Notes: generated by a model from the sequence alone, not told the origin. A DNA stretch of 52,917 nucleotides from Hamadaea sp. (GCA_013361475.1 JABFYB010000274.1:1-52917); one strand, 5' to 3'; counted from the first letter of the stretch, positions 1 to 7,296 are shown. Made by a program: numbers and translations.

Positions 1-1
1 G

Positions 2-358
2 TCAACCACCCAGCGGGGCGGGGGGAGAGGTGGCGGGCCGGGGGGCTGGCTGTCCAGCCTGCTCGTTGCAGCGCTTGTGAGCCGGCGCGAGCGGGCCGAG
101 CTTGTCGCGCGTGGTGTGGTGCGCGACGAACGAGCGCGGGTGAGGCGCTCGCAGGCGGTAGTCGATCCCCTGGCCGCATAGGGAGCACGGCGCGCCGGCG
201 GCCTGGCTAGCAGCTCGCAGCGCAGCGCTGCGCCGCTGGTGCACGCCGCCGTAGCCGCGCGCTGTGGTGCTGGCTCGCCGCTCGAGCGGCGGGTGGACGG
301 AACAGGGAGCGAGCTGGTCGCAGCCGCTACGGCTGCAGCGGCGCCGAGCCCTAGGCAT
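2..358 (-). CDS. HNH endonuclease at the genome end
   Basis: A 118-aa HNH-family nuclease. Cys58-x2-Cys61 and Cys97-Asn98 form the zinc knuckle, with His80-His81 and His94 as the HNH histidines. A second Cys cluster (C8, C13, C19) lies at the N-terminus. The stop codon is 2 bases from the left end of the window. On a circularised genome this gene would lie just upstream of the small terminase. HNH proteins next to terminase often help cos or terminase cleavage in other phages, so a packaging role is a fair inference. The start overlaps the end of the endonuclease VII gene by 8 bp. Confidence 0.85.
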   Translation of the reverse strand: MPRARRRCSRSGCDQLAPCSVHPPLERRASTTARGYGGVHQRRSAALRAASQAAGAPCSLCGQGIDYRLRAPHPRSFVAHHTTRDKLGPLAPAHKRCNEQAGQPAPRPATSPPAPLGG

Positions 359-1028
359 GGCGCCTGAGGTATTCGATCGCGCTCACGAGGTTGCCGACGT
401 TGTCCTTGAACTGACCGAGACCCTTGTTGCACAGATCGCAGAGAACCCCGCGGACTCGACCATCCTCGTGGTCATGGTCCACGTGCCAGTTCTCAGGAGT
501 CAGGGTGCGAGAGCAGATGGCGCAACGGCCAGCCTGGTCCGCCAGCAGGGCTTCGAAGTCGGCGACTCCGATGCCGTACTTCCGTCGGTACCGTGCTTCC
601 CGGGCTTTGGCTCGAGCCTCCGGCCTCCGGGCCGCCTCGGTTCCGCACAGAGTGCAGTGTGAACGAGGCTGATTATCTCGATCCCGCCGCGTGGGGAACT
701 GCTCGACGGGTCGCACCTCTCCGCACTTGGTGCACCTCTTGTGCCCATCGACGACCGGCTCTCCCGCGAGGGGGCGTTGGCCATGCCGTCGCCGGCTGGC
801 CTCCGCGGTACAGCGAGCCGAGCAGAAGCGAGTGGTGGACTTCCGCTTCGGAAGGAACGTCTCGCCGCACTGCTCACACGGCCGTGGGACAAGAACCACC
901 TTCGACCGCTCTAGTGTGCAGAGGCGGCAATCCGTGGAGAGTCGCCTACGGCCTTGGCGGCCCTCGCGCTCGTAGAAGTCGCCTGCGGGCTTGTCGATCC
1001 CGCAGGTGCGGCATTGCTTCGTGGTCAC
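351..1028 (-). CDS. recombination endonuclease VII family protein
   Basis: 225 aa. The C-terminal half is a typical endonuclease VII (His-Me finger) domain: Cys169-x2-Cys172, the DHDH core around residues 184-187, and Cys197-x2-Cys200-Asn201. In T4 this fold resolves branched DNA before packaging. The N-terminal half is unusual, with several CxxC pairs (6/9, 34/37, 51/54, 69/73, 100/103, 125/128) that look like consecutive zinc ribbons. It starts with GTG overlapping the upstream TGA. Together with the next HNH gene it gives two nuclease genes side by side at the packaging end. Confidence 0.88.
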   Translation of the reverse strand: MTTKQCRTCGIDKPAGDFYEREGRQGRRRLSTDCRLCTLERSKVVLVPRPCEQCGETFLPKRKSTTRFCSARCTAEASRRRHGQRPLAGEPVVDGHKRCTKCGEVRPVEQFPTRRDRDNQPRSHCTLCGTEAARRPEARAKAREARYRRKYGIGVADFEALLADQAGRCAICSRTLTPENWHVDHDHEDGRVRGVLCDLCNKGLGQFKDNVGNLVSAIEYLRRHA

Positions 1029-1285
1029 CCCGGGCCGATGACCTTTCCCCGTGGCGGCTTGCCATGTGCCACGCGATTGAGGTCACTGCCGCTGTGGAAG
1101 CCGAAGATCTCAAAGAACCACTGGCTGGCCATGCGCTTCGCACGCTCCTCGCCGACGAACTTCGCGAGGTGGTTCTTCAGCGTGGTCCAGGGCTTGTCGC
1201 TCTTGACCCACTTCTCGAGGCCTCGCGGGTCACGGGTCCAGTAGTGGTGCAGCTGGTCGTTGTTCGTCGGGTTGCCGTCGGCCAT
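1025..1285 (-). CDS. conserved phage protein of unknown function
   Basis: An 86-aa soluble protein with several Trp residues (HYWTRD, KWVKSDKPWTT, QWFFEIFG). I recognise the pattern from small proteins of actinobacterial phages but know no function for it. The ATG at 1285 is preferred because GGGAGG lies 6 nt upstream; a GTG six bases earlier is in frame. Its stop overlaps the endonuclease VII start. Confidence 0.7.
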   Translation of the reverse strand: MADGNPTNNDQLHHYWTRDPRGLEKWVKSDKPWTTLKNHLAKFVGEERAKRMASQWFFEIFGFHSGSDLNRVAHGKPPRGKVIGPG

Positions 1286-1298
1286 GGTCACCTCCCGA

Positions 1299-1697
1299 TC
1301 AGGTGCTGGCCGGCTCCGACCAGCCGACGTTCTCCCACAGCCACCGCGTCAGCCAGCCGACGAGGTAGGCGTGCGGCTCGTCGGTGCCGCGGTGGTCGTG
1401 GCCGACGTGCGCGAGCAGCTGCCCGGCCGCGTGGCTGGCCTCGTGCGCGAGTGTGTCGACCAGCTCGCCGGCGCTTTTGTGCGCGGCGGCGTCGACCCAC
1501 AGCACGAGCACCGGGGTGCTGAGCCCGCCGTCGTTCGGGTGGAACGTGGCGAACTGGCTGAGGCCGGCCGCTTCCGGCGCCTCTGTGTCGAGGGATGCGA
1601 TCCCGCGCCGGGCGAGCTTGCGCCACTGGCCCTTGGTGGTGGCCAGGTAGATGTCGGCGCCGTAGATGTCGAGCCGGTGGGTGCGGGGCTTGACCAC
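1299..1697 (-). CDS. zincin-like (HExxH) phage protein
   Basis: 132 aa from the GTG at 1697, which has GGAGG 6 nt upstream. Residues 85-89 read HEASH, matching the HExxH zinc-protease signature, and the helix around it (TLAHEASHAAGQLL) fits a zincin active-site helix. A conserved-looking acidic stretch (DEPHAYLVGWLTRW, about 106-119) could supply the third ligand. The substrate is unknown and no signal peptide is seen. An in-frame ATG at 1772 would add 25 residues, but it crosses a strong hairpin and has no good SD. Confidence 0.6.
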   Translation of the reverse strand: MVKPRTHRLDIYGADIYLATTKGQWRKLARRGIASLDTEAPEAAGLSQFATFHPNDGGLSTPVLVLWVDAAAHKSAGELVDTLAHEASHAAGQLLAHVGHDHRGTDEPHAYLVGWLTRWLWENVGWSEPAST

Positions 1698-1722
1698 TGG
1701 GCACCTCCCGCCGGAACGACGA

Positions 1723-1751
1723 ACGCCCGGAGCCGACTGGCTACCGGGCGT
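1723..1751. terminator. intergenic hairpin
   Basis: An 8-bp perfect stem (ACGCCCGG / CCGGGCGT) with a further 4-bp inner stem AGCC/GGCT separated by one bulged A. It lies in the 115-bp gap between the small gene ending at 1813 and the zincin gene starting at 1697. There is no U-tract, so it is a weak or factor-dependent terminator, or an mRNA stabiliser or processing site. It is one of the few real gaps in this operon. Confidence 0.5.
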
Positions 1752-1812
1752 CAGGAGGGTGCACTTGTCCACCCCTTCGATGCCGAGCGTACTGGACGCC
1801 TGGTCGTTTCGC

Positions 1813-1941
1813 CTATGTTCCGCCGGCCGTGTCGTGGTGGTACGTACCGTCGAAGCCCGCCACGACCTGGCCCGTGGACTCGTCCTGAGCGATGACCATC
1901 GAGCAGTGGTCGTCGACGTAGACGACTTCCATGCGGATCAC
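1813..1941 (-). CDS. small hypothetical protein
   Basis: 42 aa from a GTG overlapping the preceding TGA; an alternative ATG lies three codons in. Acidic and His-containing, with no motif I recognise. Supported by the overlap spacing typical of this operon. It ends before a 115-bp gap that holds a strong hairpin. Confidence 0.5.
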   Translation of the reverse strand: MIRMEVVYVDDHCSMVIAQDESTGQVVAGFDGTYHHDTAGGT

Positions 1942-2346
1942 GGCCGCCACTCCTCGAGGTAGTCCGGGTGATCGGAGTACGGCAGCCCGAGCGCACGGGT
2001 TGTGGGGCAGTGTCCGCCGGTGTAGCCAGTGCAGGTCTCGCAGCAGAGCACCACATCGTCAGCGTCGACCCGGTGTGGGTGGCTGCCGATGATTCGGCGC
2101 TTCGCCTCGCACTCAGCGAGCACGCGTCCCGGGAGCGTCTCCGCGAAGAACTCTGCGAGCGCGAGTGTCGAGTTATCCGCGCGGACCTGCTCCTCGACGC
2201 CTACGGTGAACAGCCGCTCGCCGGCGGCGGACGCGACGTAGGCCTCGCGGGGGAAGTCGGTCACCCATGCGGTCGCGCCGGCCGCGCGGCGCGCGCGACC
2301 CTTCGTCCTCGGCAATCCGCGCCAGGAGGAACTCGGTCAGCGTCAT
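1938..2346 (-). pseudogene. DUF6221 family protein, apparent frameshift
   Basis: The N-terminus from the ATG at 2346 reads MTLTEFLLARIAEDE, and the C-terminus reads RVLAECEAKRRI...LPYSDHPDYLEEWRP. Both ends are hallmarks of DUF6221, a family of unknown function in actinobacteria and their phages. The two parts are in different frames: start to stop is 409 nt. The shift lies near residue 15, where dropping one base of the CCC run at 2299-2301 would restore one frame. A TTG at 2315 could instead start the 125-aa downstream part, but that discards the conserved N-terminus. The ATG at 2346 overlaps the upstream stop, so it is the natural start. Confidence 0.65.
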
Positions 2347-2531
2347 CGCTCTTCCTCCGTGTCCAGCGCGGCGTACTCCCGCAGGAAGCGCACGACGGCG
2401 GCGCTCAGGGTCTCCTCGCGCTCCGCGGCCGCGGCCTTCGCCGCTTCGAGCACGTCGGGTGGGACGCGGACGTTGAGGTTCCGCGACTCGGCGCCGTTGG
2501 GCCGGCGGGATTGCCGGGTGACTGGGGGCAT
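2343..2531 (-). CDS. ribbon-helix-helix regulator
   Basis: 62 aa from the ATG at 2531. The stretch NLNVRVPPDVLEAAKAAA followed by ETLSAAVVRFLREY is a clear ribbon-helix-helix (CopG/Arc-type) DNA-binding fold: a beta strand and two helices. Two 17-bp repeats with one mismatch lie just upstream, one over a good promoter, so autoregulation is likely. The frame is open upstream without a stop to 2840, so the same domain may also be made as the end of a 165-aa protein. Confidence 0.75.
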   Translation of the reverse strand: MPPVTRQSRRPNGAESRNLNVRVPPDVLEAAKAAAAEREETLSAAVVRFLREYAALDTEEER

Positions 2532-2840
2532 GTCGTCGATGCTATGTCCACACGTAGCGGTGGGAGTGGAGCCACGTCGGGCGGTGACCTTGACGGAGGC
2601 GGCGACCTTGAGCTGCATGGCTTGATTCTGTGTTACGTCATTACATATGTCAACACGTAGCGCACCACGGGTCGGGTCTGGCTCGGGGCCCGGGCCTGGC
2701 GCCGGCTCCTCGGGCAGCTCGACAAGGTCACCCTCCACGCGCGGGCCATGGGCGGACGCGCCCCGCATCACGTCCGCCACGCACCGCCACTCCGGATCAG
2801 TCACGAGCCGCCCGTCAGGGAGTCGGATTCCGAGCCTCAC
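2343..2840 (-). CDS. 165-aa ORF that reads into the RHH domain
   Basis: From a GTG at 2840 overlapping the previous stop, the frame runs for 165 codons and ends with the RHH domain. Residues 1-45 (LGIRLPDGRLVTDPEW...) look like a separate small domain. A Pro/Gly-rich linker and a region with unusual, AT-richer codons follow (about residues 60-85); the latter coincides with a promoter. It may be an upstream gene that lost its stop codon, or a true two-form gene. The long form is less certain than the short one. Confidence 0.45.
   Translation of the reverse strand: MRLGIRLPDGRLVTDPEWRCVADVMRGASAHGPRVEGDLVELPEEPAPGPGPEPDPTRGALRVDICNDVTQNQAMQLKVAASVKVTARRGSTPTATCGHSIDDMPPVTRQSRRPNGAESRNLNVRVPPDVLEAAKAAAAEREETLSAAVVRFLREYAALDTEEER
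2543..2662 (-). promoter_or_regulatory. promoter and two operator-like direct repeats of the RHH gene
   Basis: On the minus strand TTGACA (2653-2648) is followed after 17 nt by CAGAAT (2630-2625), a good sigma-70-type promoter inside an AT-rich island. A 17-bp sequence (plus strand TATGTCCACACGTAGCG) occurs at 2543-2559 and, with one mismatch, at 2646-2662. The second copy covers the -35 box; the first sits 12 nt upstream of the ATG. The pattern fits binding by the RHH protein itself, which is inferred. Confidence 0.6.
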
Positions 2841-2977
2841 CCGCCCACCGCCTGGCGCTCGAGCTGCTCCTCTAGGTCGGCGACGCGCTCACGCAGCCGG
2901 GCGTTCTCCGTCTCGAGGCGGCGGATCTTGCCGGCCGGGTCGTCCCAGGCGGCCACGTAGTACTGGTCGGCAGCCAT
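2837..2977 (-). CDS. small coiled-coil protein
   Basis: 46 aa. Residues 16-42 (GKIRRLETENARLRERVADL onward) form a leucine-zipper-like heptad pattern, suggesting dimerisation. The N-terminus is WDDP-containing and acidic. The start overlaps the previous stop as TGATG. No function is recognised. Confidence 0.55.
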   Translation of the reverse strand: MAADQYYVAAWDDPAGKIRRLETENARLRERVADLEEQLERQAVGG

Positions 2978-3093
2978 CACTCGACCTCCTTGGACTCGGG
3001 CGCGAGGACCCCCGCGACGACGCAGACGATCAACTCGGCCAGGTCCGCGACGGCCGCCGCGAGGAGCCGCAGCGCGAACGGGAGGCGGATCAC
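2977..3093 (-). CDS. 38-aa membrane micro-protein
   Basis: The GTG at 3093 overlaps the preceding TGA and the stop overlaps the next ATG (TGATG), which supports translation. Residues 4-30 are hydrophobic with one Arg and two acidic interruptions (FALRLLAAAVADLAELIVCV), consistent with one membrane or amphipathic helix. Function unknown. Confidence 0.5.
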   Translation of the reverse strand: MIRLPFALRLLAAAVADLAELIVCVVAGVLAPESKEVE

Positions 3094-3326
3094 GGCGCAC
3101 CGTCCTCGGGGTCGCAGCTACATGCGCCGTTGGTGGCCTTCTCAGTGAAGCACCGGGGACAGACCTCGCGCGGCCTCAGGGCCCGGCGCTCCTGCCCGCC
3201 GGCACACTCGAAGTGGATCGCCTGCCCGTCGTAGTGATCCGAGATCACCAGGTCGTCGCCGACCGCGATCCGCTCGTGGCAGGCCGGACAGGTGCCGGGG
3301 TACCGGGCCTCGAACTTGCGGCTCAC
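3090..3326 (-). CDS. zinc-ribbon protein
   Basis: 78 aa. It has Cys13-x2-Cys16 plus a distal Cys41 and His39, and a second pair Cys56-x2-Cys59 with Cys68 and Cys70. The first unit (YPGTCPACHERIAVGDD ... IHFECAG) resembles the short zinc-binding modules common in actinobacterial phage proteins. A nucleic-acid or protein-binding role is inferred from the zinc ribbons only. GTG start overlapping the upstream stop. Confidence 0.6.
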   Translation of the reverse strand: MSRKFEARYPGTCPACHERIAVGDDLVISDHYDGQAIHFECAGGQERRALRPREVCPRCFTEKATNGACSCDPEDGAP

Positions 3327-3595
3327 GACTCGCCCTTACCGGGCGGAATGACGTGCCAGCCCATCGCGATCAGTACGTCGGCCATGTGCTTCTCGAACTC
3401 GCCGATGTGGTGCTCCTCGGCTCGGGTCCTGGTCCGGCCGGACTCCCACTTCTCGCAGGTGCAGACGTACCAGTTGGCCCGCTCGGTGGGCGAGTAGATC
3501 GAGCACGGGATCGGCCGATGCGCCCCGAAGAATGTCGTCAGCGCCTCGCGCTCGAACTCGTCTTTCTCGGCCGAGAGGGGGCTCTGCTCCGTCAT
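3323..3595 (-). CDS. hypothetical protein
   Basis: 90 aa, soluble. Two Cys in CTCEKW and a His pair (EEHHIGEFEKHMADVL) are visible, a combination often seen in small actinophage proteins, but I cannot assign a family. The ATG overlaps the previous gene's TGA. Confidence 0.55.
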   Translation of the reverse strand: MTEQSPLSAEKDEFEREALTTFFGAHRPIPCSIYSPTERANWYVCTCEKWESGRTRTRAEEHHIGEFEKHMADVLIAMGWHVIPPGKGES

Positions 3596-4098
3596 GCCGG
3601 CACCCCCTCGGAGACCACGCGGACGGCGGTGATCTCGCGGTAGAGCGCGGTTCCGTTCAGGTTGGGTGAGAACCAGACCTGACCCTCGGCAGGCTGCGGG
3701 CCACCCTGGAAGACCCAGCGGTAGCCGTCCGCGTCCTCGACCACAGCCCCAGGCCGGTCGGCTCGTCGGGCTTGGGCGGGGTGACGAGGGAGCGGAGTGC
3801 GGCCTGCATGAACTCGACGTGGGACGTCCTGGCTCATCCGCGAGAGAACATCGAACGAGCCCGACTTGTGGATGCGGTCATGCAGATCGCGCGCCAGCCG
3901 CTCGACCTGCTCTCGGTCATCGGGGTCGATCACGACGAGCGGGCGGGCTTCGGCGATCGAGAACGTGCTGCCGTGCTCCTGGGTGCGCCAGTTCCCGCGA
4001 GGTGTGGTGGCGATGCCGACGACCCAGGGCCCGTCGGAGTCGGAGTAGCGAACCATGGCTACAGCGCCGGGCTCAGGGGTCCTGATTCTGTCGGTCAT
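3592..4098 (-). CDS. hypothetical protein with a frame-shuffled middle
   Basis: 168 aa. The start is normal (ATGA overlap) and the C-terminus GAVVEDADGYRWVFQ...EITAVRVV is a recurrent actinophage protein end. Residues 93-117 look wrong: they are Arg/Pro-rich. The +1 frame of the same bases reads HVEFMQAALRSLVTPP then KPDEPTGLG, which joins naturally to GAVVEDADG. One extra base in the GGG run at 3821-3823 and one missing base in the CCCC run at 3747-3750 would explain it. The protein is probably still made because the two shifts cancel. Function unknown. Confidence 0.6.
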   Translation of the reverse strand: MTDRIRTPEPGAVAMVRYSDSDGPWVVGIATTPRGNWRTQEHGSTFSIAEARPLVVIDPDDREQVERLARDLHDRIHKSGSFDVLSRMSQDVPRRVHAGRTPLPRHPAQARRADRPGAVVEDADGYRWVFQGGPQPAEGQVWFSPNLNGTALYREITAVRVVSEGVPA

Positions 4099-4478
4099 CG
4101 GGTCTCCAAGGTGTCTGTGTCGAACAGGTCGGCGAGGCCGTCGGTCTCGGCTCGGCGCGCGGCGGCGCGGGTCTGGGCGTGGTGGTCGCGGTCGTAGTGG
4201 AGGTGGCAGCCCTGGCACATCGCGCGAAGGTTCTCGGGGTCGCAGTTCTCCGGGGTGTGATCCAGGTGGGCGGTCGTGAGGACGACCTTCGAGCCGGTGC
4301 CGTACGCCGGCTGGCCGTGGCGGTTGCGGCAGCGCTCGTCGGTGTCGAGGTGGAGGTAGCCGCGGCCGCACTCGCCTCGGCACTCGCAGCGGCCGGCGGC
4401 GCGGTCTACCTTGATGGCCCGGCTGATGGCCGGCCAGTCGGCCGGGTAGCGGTCGCGGTTCTCGGGGCGGATGGGCAT
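4095..4478 (-). CDS. HNH endonuclease
   Basis: 127 aa. The segment LTTAHLDHTPENCDPENLRAMCQGCHLHYD (68-97) holds the H-N-H core: His71 and His74, Asn83, and His92/His94. Cys31/33/37 and Cys88/91 probably bind zinc. Proteins of this shape are common in actinobacterial phages as early nicking endonucleases. The ATG shares its A with the preceding TGA. Confidence 0.85.
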   Translation of the reverse strand: MPIRPENRDRYPADWPAISRAIKVDRAAGRCECRGECGRGYLHLDTDERCRNRHGQPAYGTGSKVVLTTAHLDHTPENCDPENLRAMCQGCHLHYDRDHHAQTRAAARRAETDGLADLFDTDTLETR

Positions 4479-5683
4479 CAGCTGGCCGCCTGGTTCGCGC
4501 CGGTGTCGCGGAGTGCCTCGGCGTCGGCGACGCGGTACAGCTTCCGGCCGTCCGCGCCGCGGCCGCAGGAGCGGAGGCGGGGCGGGACCTCGACCTTCAC
4601 GGCGTCGAGGAGTTCGCCGTCGACGACGCGGGCCGGGGTGACGACCTTGGTGCGGGTCGCGGCCCAGTCGCGGATCGTGGACGGGGGGATTCGGAGGCGC
4701 TTCGCGAGCTCGGCGGCGGGGAGGCGGTCGGCTTCCTGGACCCACATGAGGTTCAGGCGGTCGCCGTACTCCTCGGGGGAGTAGGTCTGGCCGCACGCCG
4801 GGTTCGGGCAGTACCAGAGGTCCGCGTACTGCTTGGTGTCGCGGGACGGGTGGTAGTCGGTGCCTTCGTCCTCGTCGGACCAGTCCTTGACGAGCTTCTC
4901 CTTCCCGCACATCGGGCACCAGCCGGCGGTGTCGGGGCGGTGGCCGAGGCGGAGGACGTCGTCGAGCCAGTGGCGGGAGCCCCGGATCTCTCGGAAGAAC
5001 TGGTGGAAGTCGGAGTCCTCGTCCGGGGCCTGGGCCATCTTCGTGAGGTTCTGCAGGAGGTAGACGGCTGAGGACCAGGTCGTGTGGTCGGTGTCGGGTT
5101 CGTCCTGCCCCTGGAGGCGGCGCCAGTGGAGCTCCCAGGCGCCGAACACGGTGAACGGGTGCAGCTGGTCGGCGCGGAGCTCCTCGAGGATGAACGCGGC
5201 GTCGGGGCACACCCGGGGGCGGCGGATCGCGCGGCACGACTCGTGGGTGCACGCCTTGCACGCCGGACCGACGACCGCCGGCCGCTGCGCCGGGCACACG
5301 ACGCCGCGCTGCCGGCACTTGCACAGCCGGCCTGACATCGCGGACTGGTGGACGTAGGACCCGGCCTCGTAGTTCGCGGCCGGCAGGGTCAGCATCAGCT
5401 CGACCGACGACAGCGACCGCGACAGGTACTGCCGCTGCGCCTCGGTGATCTGGTCCCCGATCGACAGGATCGTGTCCCGCGCCTCCCCGACACACGAGGC
5501 GCACGTCCGCGGGTGCTCCGGGTCCAGGTGCACCGCCTGGCAGCGGACACAGTGACCCCACCGCGGCGTGCACGGCGCGCAGCCCTCACACCCCGAGAGG
5601 TTGCAGTCCCGGAGGTGCTCCAGGTTCAACACCCGGGTGCCGTCCGGGCCCAGGCGGCAGGTGTGCTCGATGGTCGTGCTCAA
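4478..5683 (-). CDS. multi-zinc-finger, HTH-containing DNA-binding protein
   Basis: 401 aa. The first 160 residues hold many Cys/His pairs (C28/C32/C35/C38 ... CVRCQ, CASCVG, CKCRQRG, CKACTH), suggesting two or more zinc-binding modules. Around 250-300 are CPMCGKEK and a Cys pair in the CPNPACGQTY region. Residues 320-345 (LPAAELAKRLRIPPSTIRDW) look like a helix-turn-helix. A TTG start overlapping the previous stop (TTGA) is chosen. A regulatory or replication role is inferred. Confidence 0.65.
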   Translation of the reverse strand: MSTTIEHTCRLGPDGTRVLNLEHLRDCNLSGCEGCAPCTPRWGHCVRCQAVHLDPEHPRTCASCVGEARDTILSIGDQITEAQRQYLSRSLSSVELMLTLPAANYEAGSYVHQSAMSGRLCKCRQRGVVCPAQRPAVVGPACKACTHESCRAIRRPRVCPDAAFILEELRADQLHPFTVFGAWELHWRRLQGQDEPDTDHTTWSSAVYLLQNLTKMAQAPDEDSDFHQFFREIRGSRHWLDDVLRLGHRPDTAGWCPMCGKEKLVKDWSDEDEGTDYHPSRDTKQYADLWYCPNPACGQTYSPEEYGDRLNLMWVQEADRLPAAELAKRLRIPPSTIRDWAATRTKVVTPARVVDGELLDAVKVEVPPRLRSCGRGADGRKLYRVADAEALRDTGANQAAS

Positions 5684-5943
5684 CGTGGTCCCTCCCCAGG
5701 GCCGTGGGTCGTGGTGTGCGACGTGATCTCCGGGTCGGCGATGTCGTCGGGGTCGCCGCCGAGCCGCTCGTAGAGGTCGAGGTAGTCGTCGAACCGCCGC
5801 AGGTGGGTCCCCGCGTAGTGCTCCCGGCCGCCATTACGCAGGGCGGCCCGGTAGTTGTTGCGGAGCTTGGTGAGGTACTTGCGGACGGCGGTGCGAGCCA
5901 TCAGGACGTCGTCGTCCACGAGCACCACGGACTGAGTGATCAC
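5680..5943 (-). CDS. hypothetical protein
   Basis: 87 aa from the GTG at 5943, which overlaps the previous TGA. An ATG at codon 15 (MARTAVRKYLTKLRNNYRAAL) is an alternative. Basic helical middle, acidic C-terminal half (LYERLGGDPDDIADPEI). No recognised domain. Confidence 0.5.
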   Translation of the reverse strand: MITQSVVLVDDDVLMARTAVRKYLTKLRNNYRAALRNGGREHYAGTHLRRFDDYLDLYERLGGDPDDIADPEITSHTTTHGPGEGPR

Positions 5944-6233
5944 TCGCCACCCCCAGCGGGCGGTAGGCGCAGTCGGCCCGCCTCCCCGGTCAGCGAGACC
6001 CGGTGGCAGGCGCACGTGCAGATCACGACCGTTCGATGGTCGAGGTGCTTCGAGCCGGTGCAGGGGAACATGTTGATCCCGTTCGCCTCGCTCGGGCAGA
6101 CGAACCACACGAGGTCCGGGATCACGCCCGGCGTCGGCGTGTGAGCCATGTCGGGCTGGCCGACGATGTTCTCGTAGTTGCCCTTGTGGCACAGGTCAGC
6201 ACGGACCTCGGCCTGCGCAAACTCGGCCGTCAT
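5940..6233 (-). CDS. Cys-rich hypothetical protein
   Basis: 97 aa. Cys14-His15, Cys46, Cys58, then CTCACH (72-77) suggest a zinc site. The start overlaps the HNH gene stop. No further assignment. Confidence 0.5.
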   Translation of the reverse strand: MTAEFAQAEVRADLCHKGNYENIVGQPDMAHTPTPGVIPDLVWFVCPSEANGINMFPCTGSKHLDHRTVVICTCACHRVSLTGEAGRLRLPPAGGGE

Positions 6234-6748
6234 GCCGCCACCTCCGCGTAGTCGCCGTCGACGGTGAGCAGGACCTGGGCGACGCCGGAACCGGCGCCGC
6301 CCTGGAACACGGCGACCGGGACGTCGGCCGGGTCGAGGCCGTGGCGGACGATCCATCCGTCCTGCTCGGCCTGGGTCCTGTAGCGCTCGAGGTAGCCGTG
6401 GCAGCCGGTGGTGCCCGACCCGCAGAGCAGGAGCAGGTTGGCCGGGGAATTCGCCGCGGAGAGGCTGCTGCCGCCCATCCCGCGGGGCTGGCGGTGGTGG
6501 ATGGAGTGGTCGCCGGTCCAGGTTCCGTCGGCGCGGAGCAGGAGGCGGCCGCAGTACTCGCAGCAGCCGTGCGCGCGGAGGACCACGAGGATCCGGGTGT
6601 CAGCTGTCGGGCCGGTGTCGCGGCGCCTGGTCGACGCCTTGACCTTGCGCGCCGCGCGCTCCCGGCGGCGGGCCAGCGGCGCGCGCTGCAGCTCAGTGGT
6701 GCGCTTCAGGCCGGCGGCCCGCTTCAGCGCGGTACGGCGGAGGCTCAC
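6230..6748 (-). CDS. HNH endonuclease
   Basis: 172 aa. After a very basic N-terminus (RRTALKRAAGLKRTTELQR) comes a zinc-knuckle HNH: CEYCG near 63-67, HSIHHRQPRGMGG with the H-H pair, NSPANLLLLCG with the N, and a terminal CHGYLERYR His. The GHSIHHRQPR-like core and the NLL...CH end match phage HNH proteins with restriction-like folds. GTG start overlapping the exonuclease stop. Confidence 0.82.
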   Translation of the reverse strand: MSLRRTALKRAAGLKRTTELQRAPLARRRERAARKVKASTRRRDTGPTADTRILVVLRAHGCCEYCGRLLLRADGTWTGDHSIHHRQPRGMGGSSLSAANSPANLLLLCGSGTTGCHGYLERYRTQAEQDGWIVRHGLDPADVPVAVFQGGAGSGVAQVLLTVDGDYAEVAA

Positions 6749-7296
6749 TGGGCACCGTCCGTCATCACGGCGTCCCAGATCTGCAGGGCCATGCGGGCGT
6801 CGCCGAGCGCGGTGTGCTGGACGTCCTGGGGGAAGTCGAGGCCGAGTGCCTCGGCGCAGTCCCTCAGGCCGCCGACCTCGCGGCGGAGGAACCCGGACGT
6901 CAGGGTCTCGACGCATCGAAGCCGGTGCTTCCAGGCGGGCAGGTAGCCCTCGGAGCGGAGCAGACCGGCGAGTCCCTCGGCGTCGAAAGACGGGACGGCG
7001 CCGACGAGCTGGGCGCCGAACGTGAACTGCATGATCTCGCGGGCCGCGTCGTGCTTGCACAGCGGCGGCAATCCAGGGAGCGGGTCCTTGCCAGACACCT
7101 TCCGCCCCGACGGGTGGCGGTCGAAGAACCGGCCGATCTCCAGACCCTTCAGGTCGGAGTACCTCATGTCCAGGCCGACGAAGAACGACCGCTCGCGCTC
7201 GCCCTCGTCGTCGCGGCGGATCATCGCGACCTCCCAGATCCGGCGCCCCTGGTGGAGCCCGTCGGTTTCCGTGTCGACGACACAGATGGGGGTCAT
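6745..7296 (-). CDS. DnaQ-like 3'-5' exonuclease (DEDDh)
   Basis: 183 aa. Motif I is VVDTETDG (Asp8, Glu10); motif II is probably the Asp in PSFDAEGLAGLL; motif III is HTALGDARMAL with His161 and Asp166, giving the DEDDh set. This family trims 3' ends with two metal ions as a proofreading or RNA-trimming enzyme. Encoded in the replication cluster next to initiator-like genes, so a DNA replication role is likely. Confidence 0.85.
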   Translation of the reverse strand: MTPICVVDTETDGLHQGRRIWEVAMIRRDDEGERERSFFVGLDMRYSDLKGLEIGRFFDRHPSGRKVSGKDPLPGLPPLCKHDAAREIMQFTFGAQLVGAVPSFDAEGLAGLLRSEGYLPAWKHRLRCVETLTSGFLRREVGGLRDCAEALGLDFPQDVQHTALGDARMALQIWDAVMTDGAQ

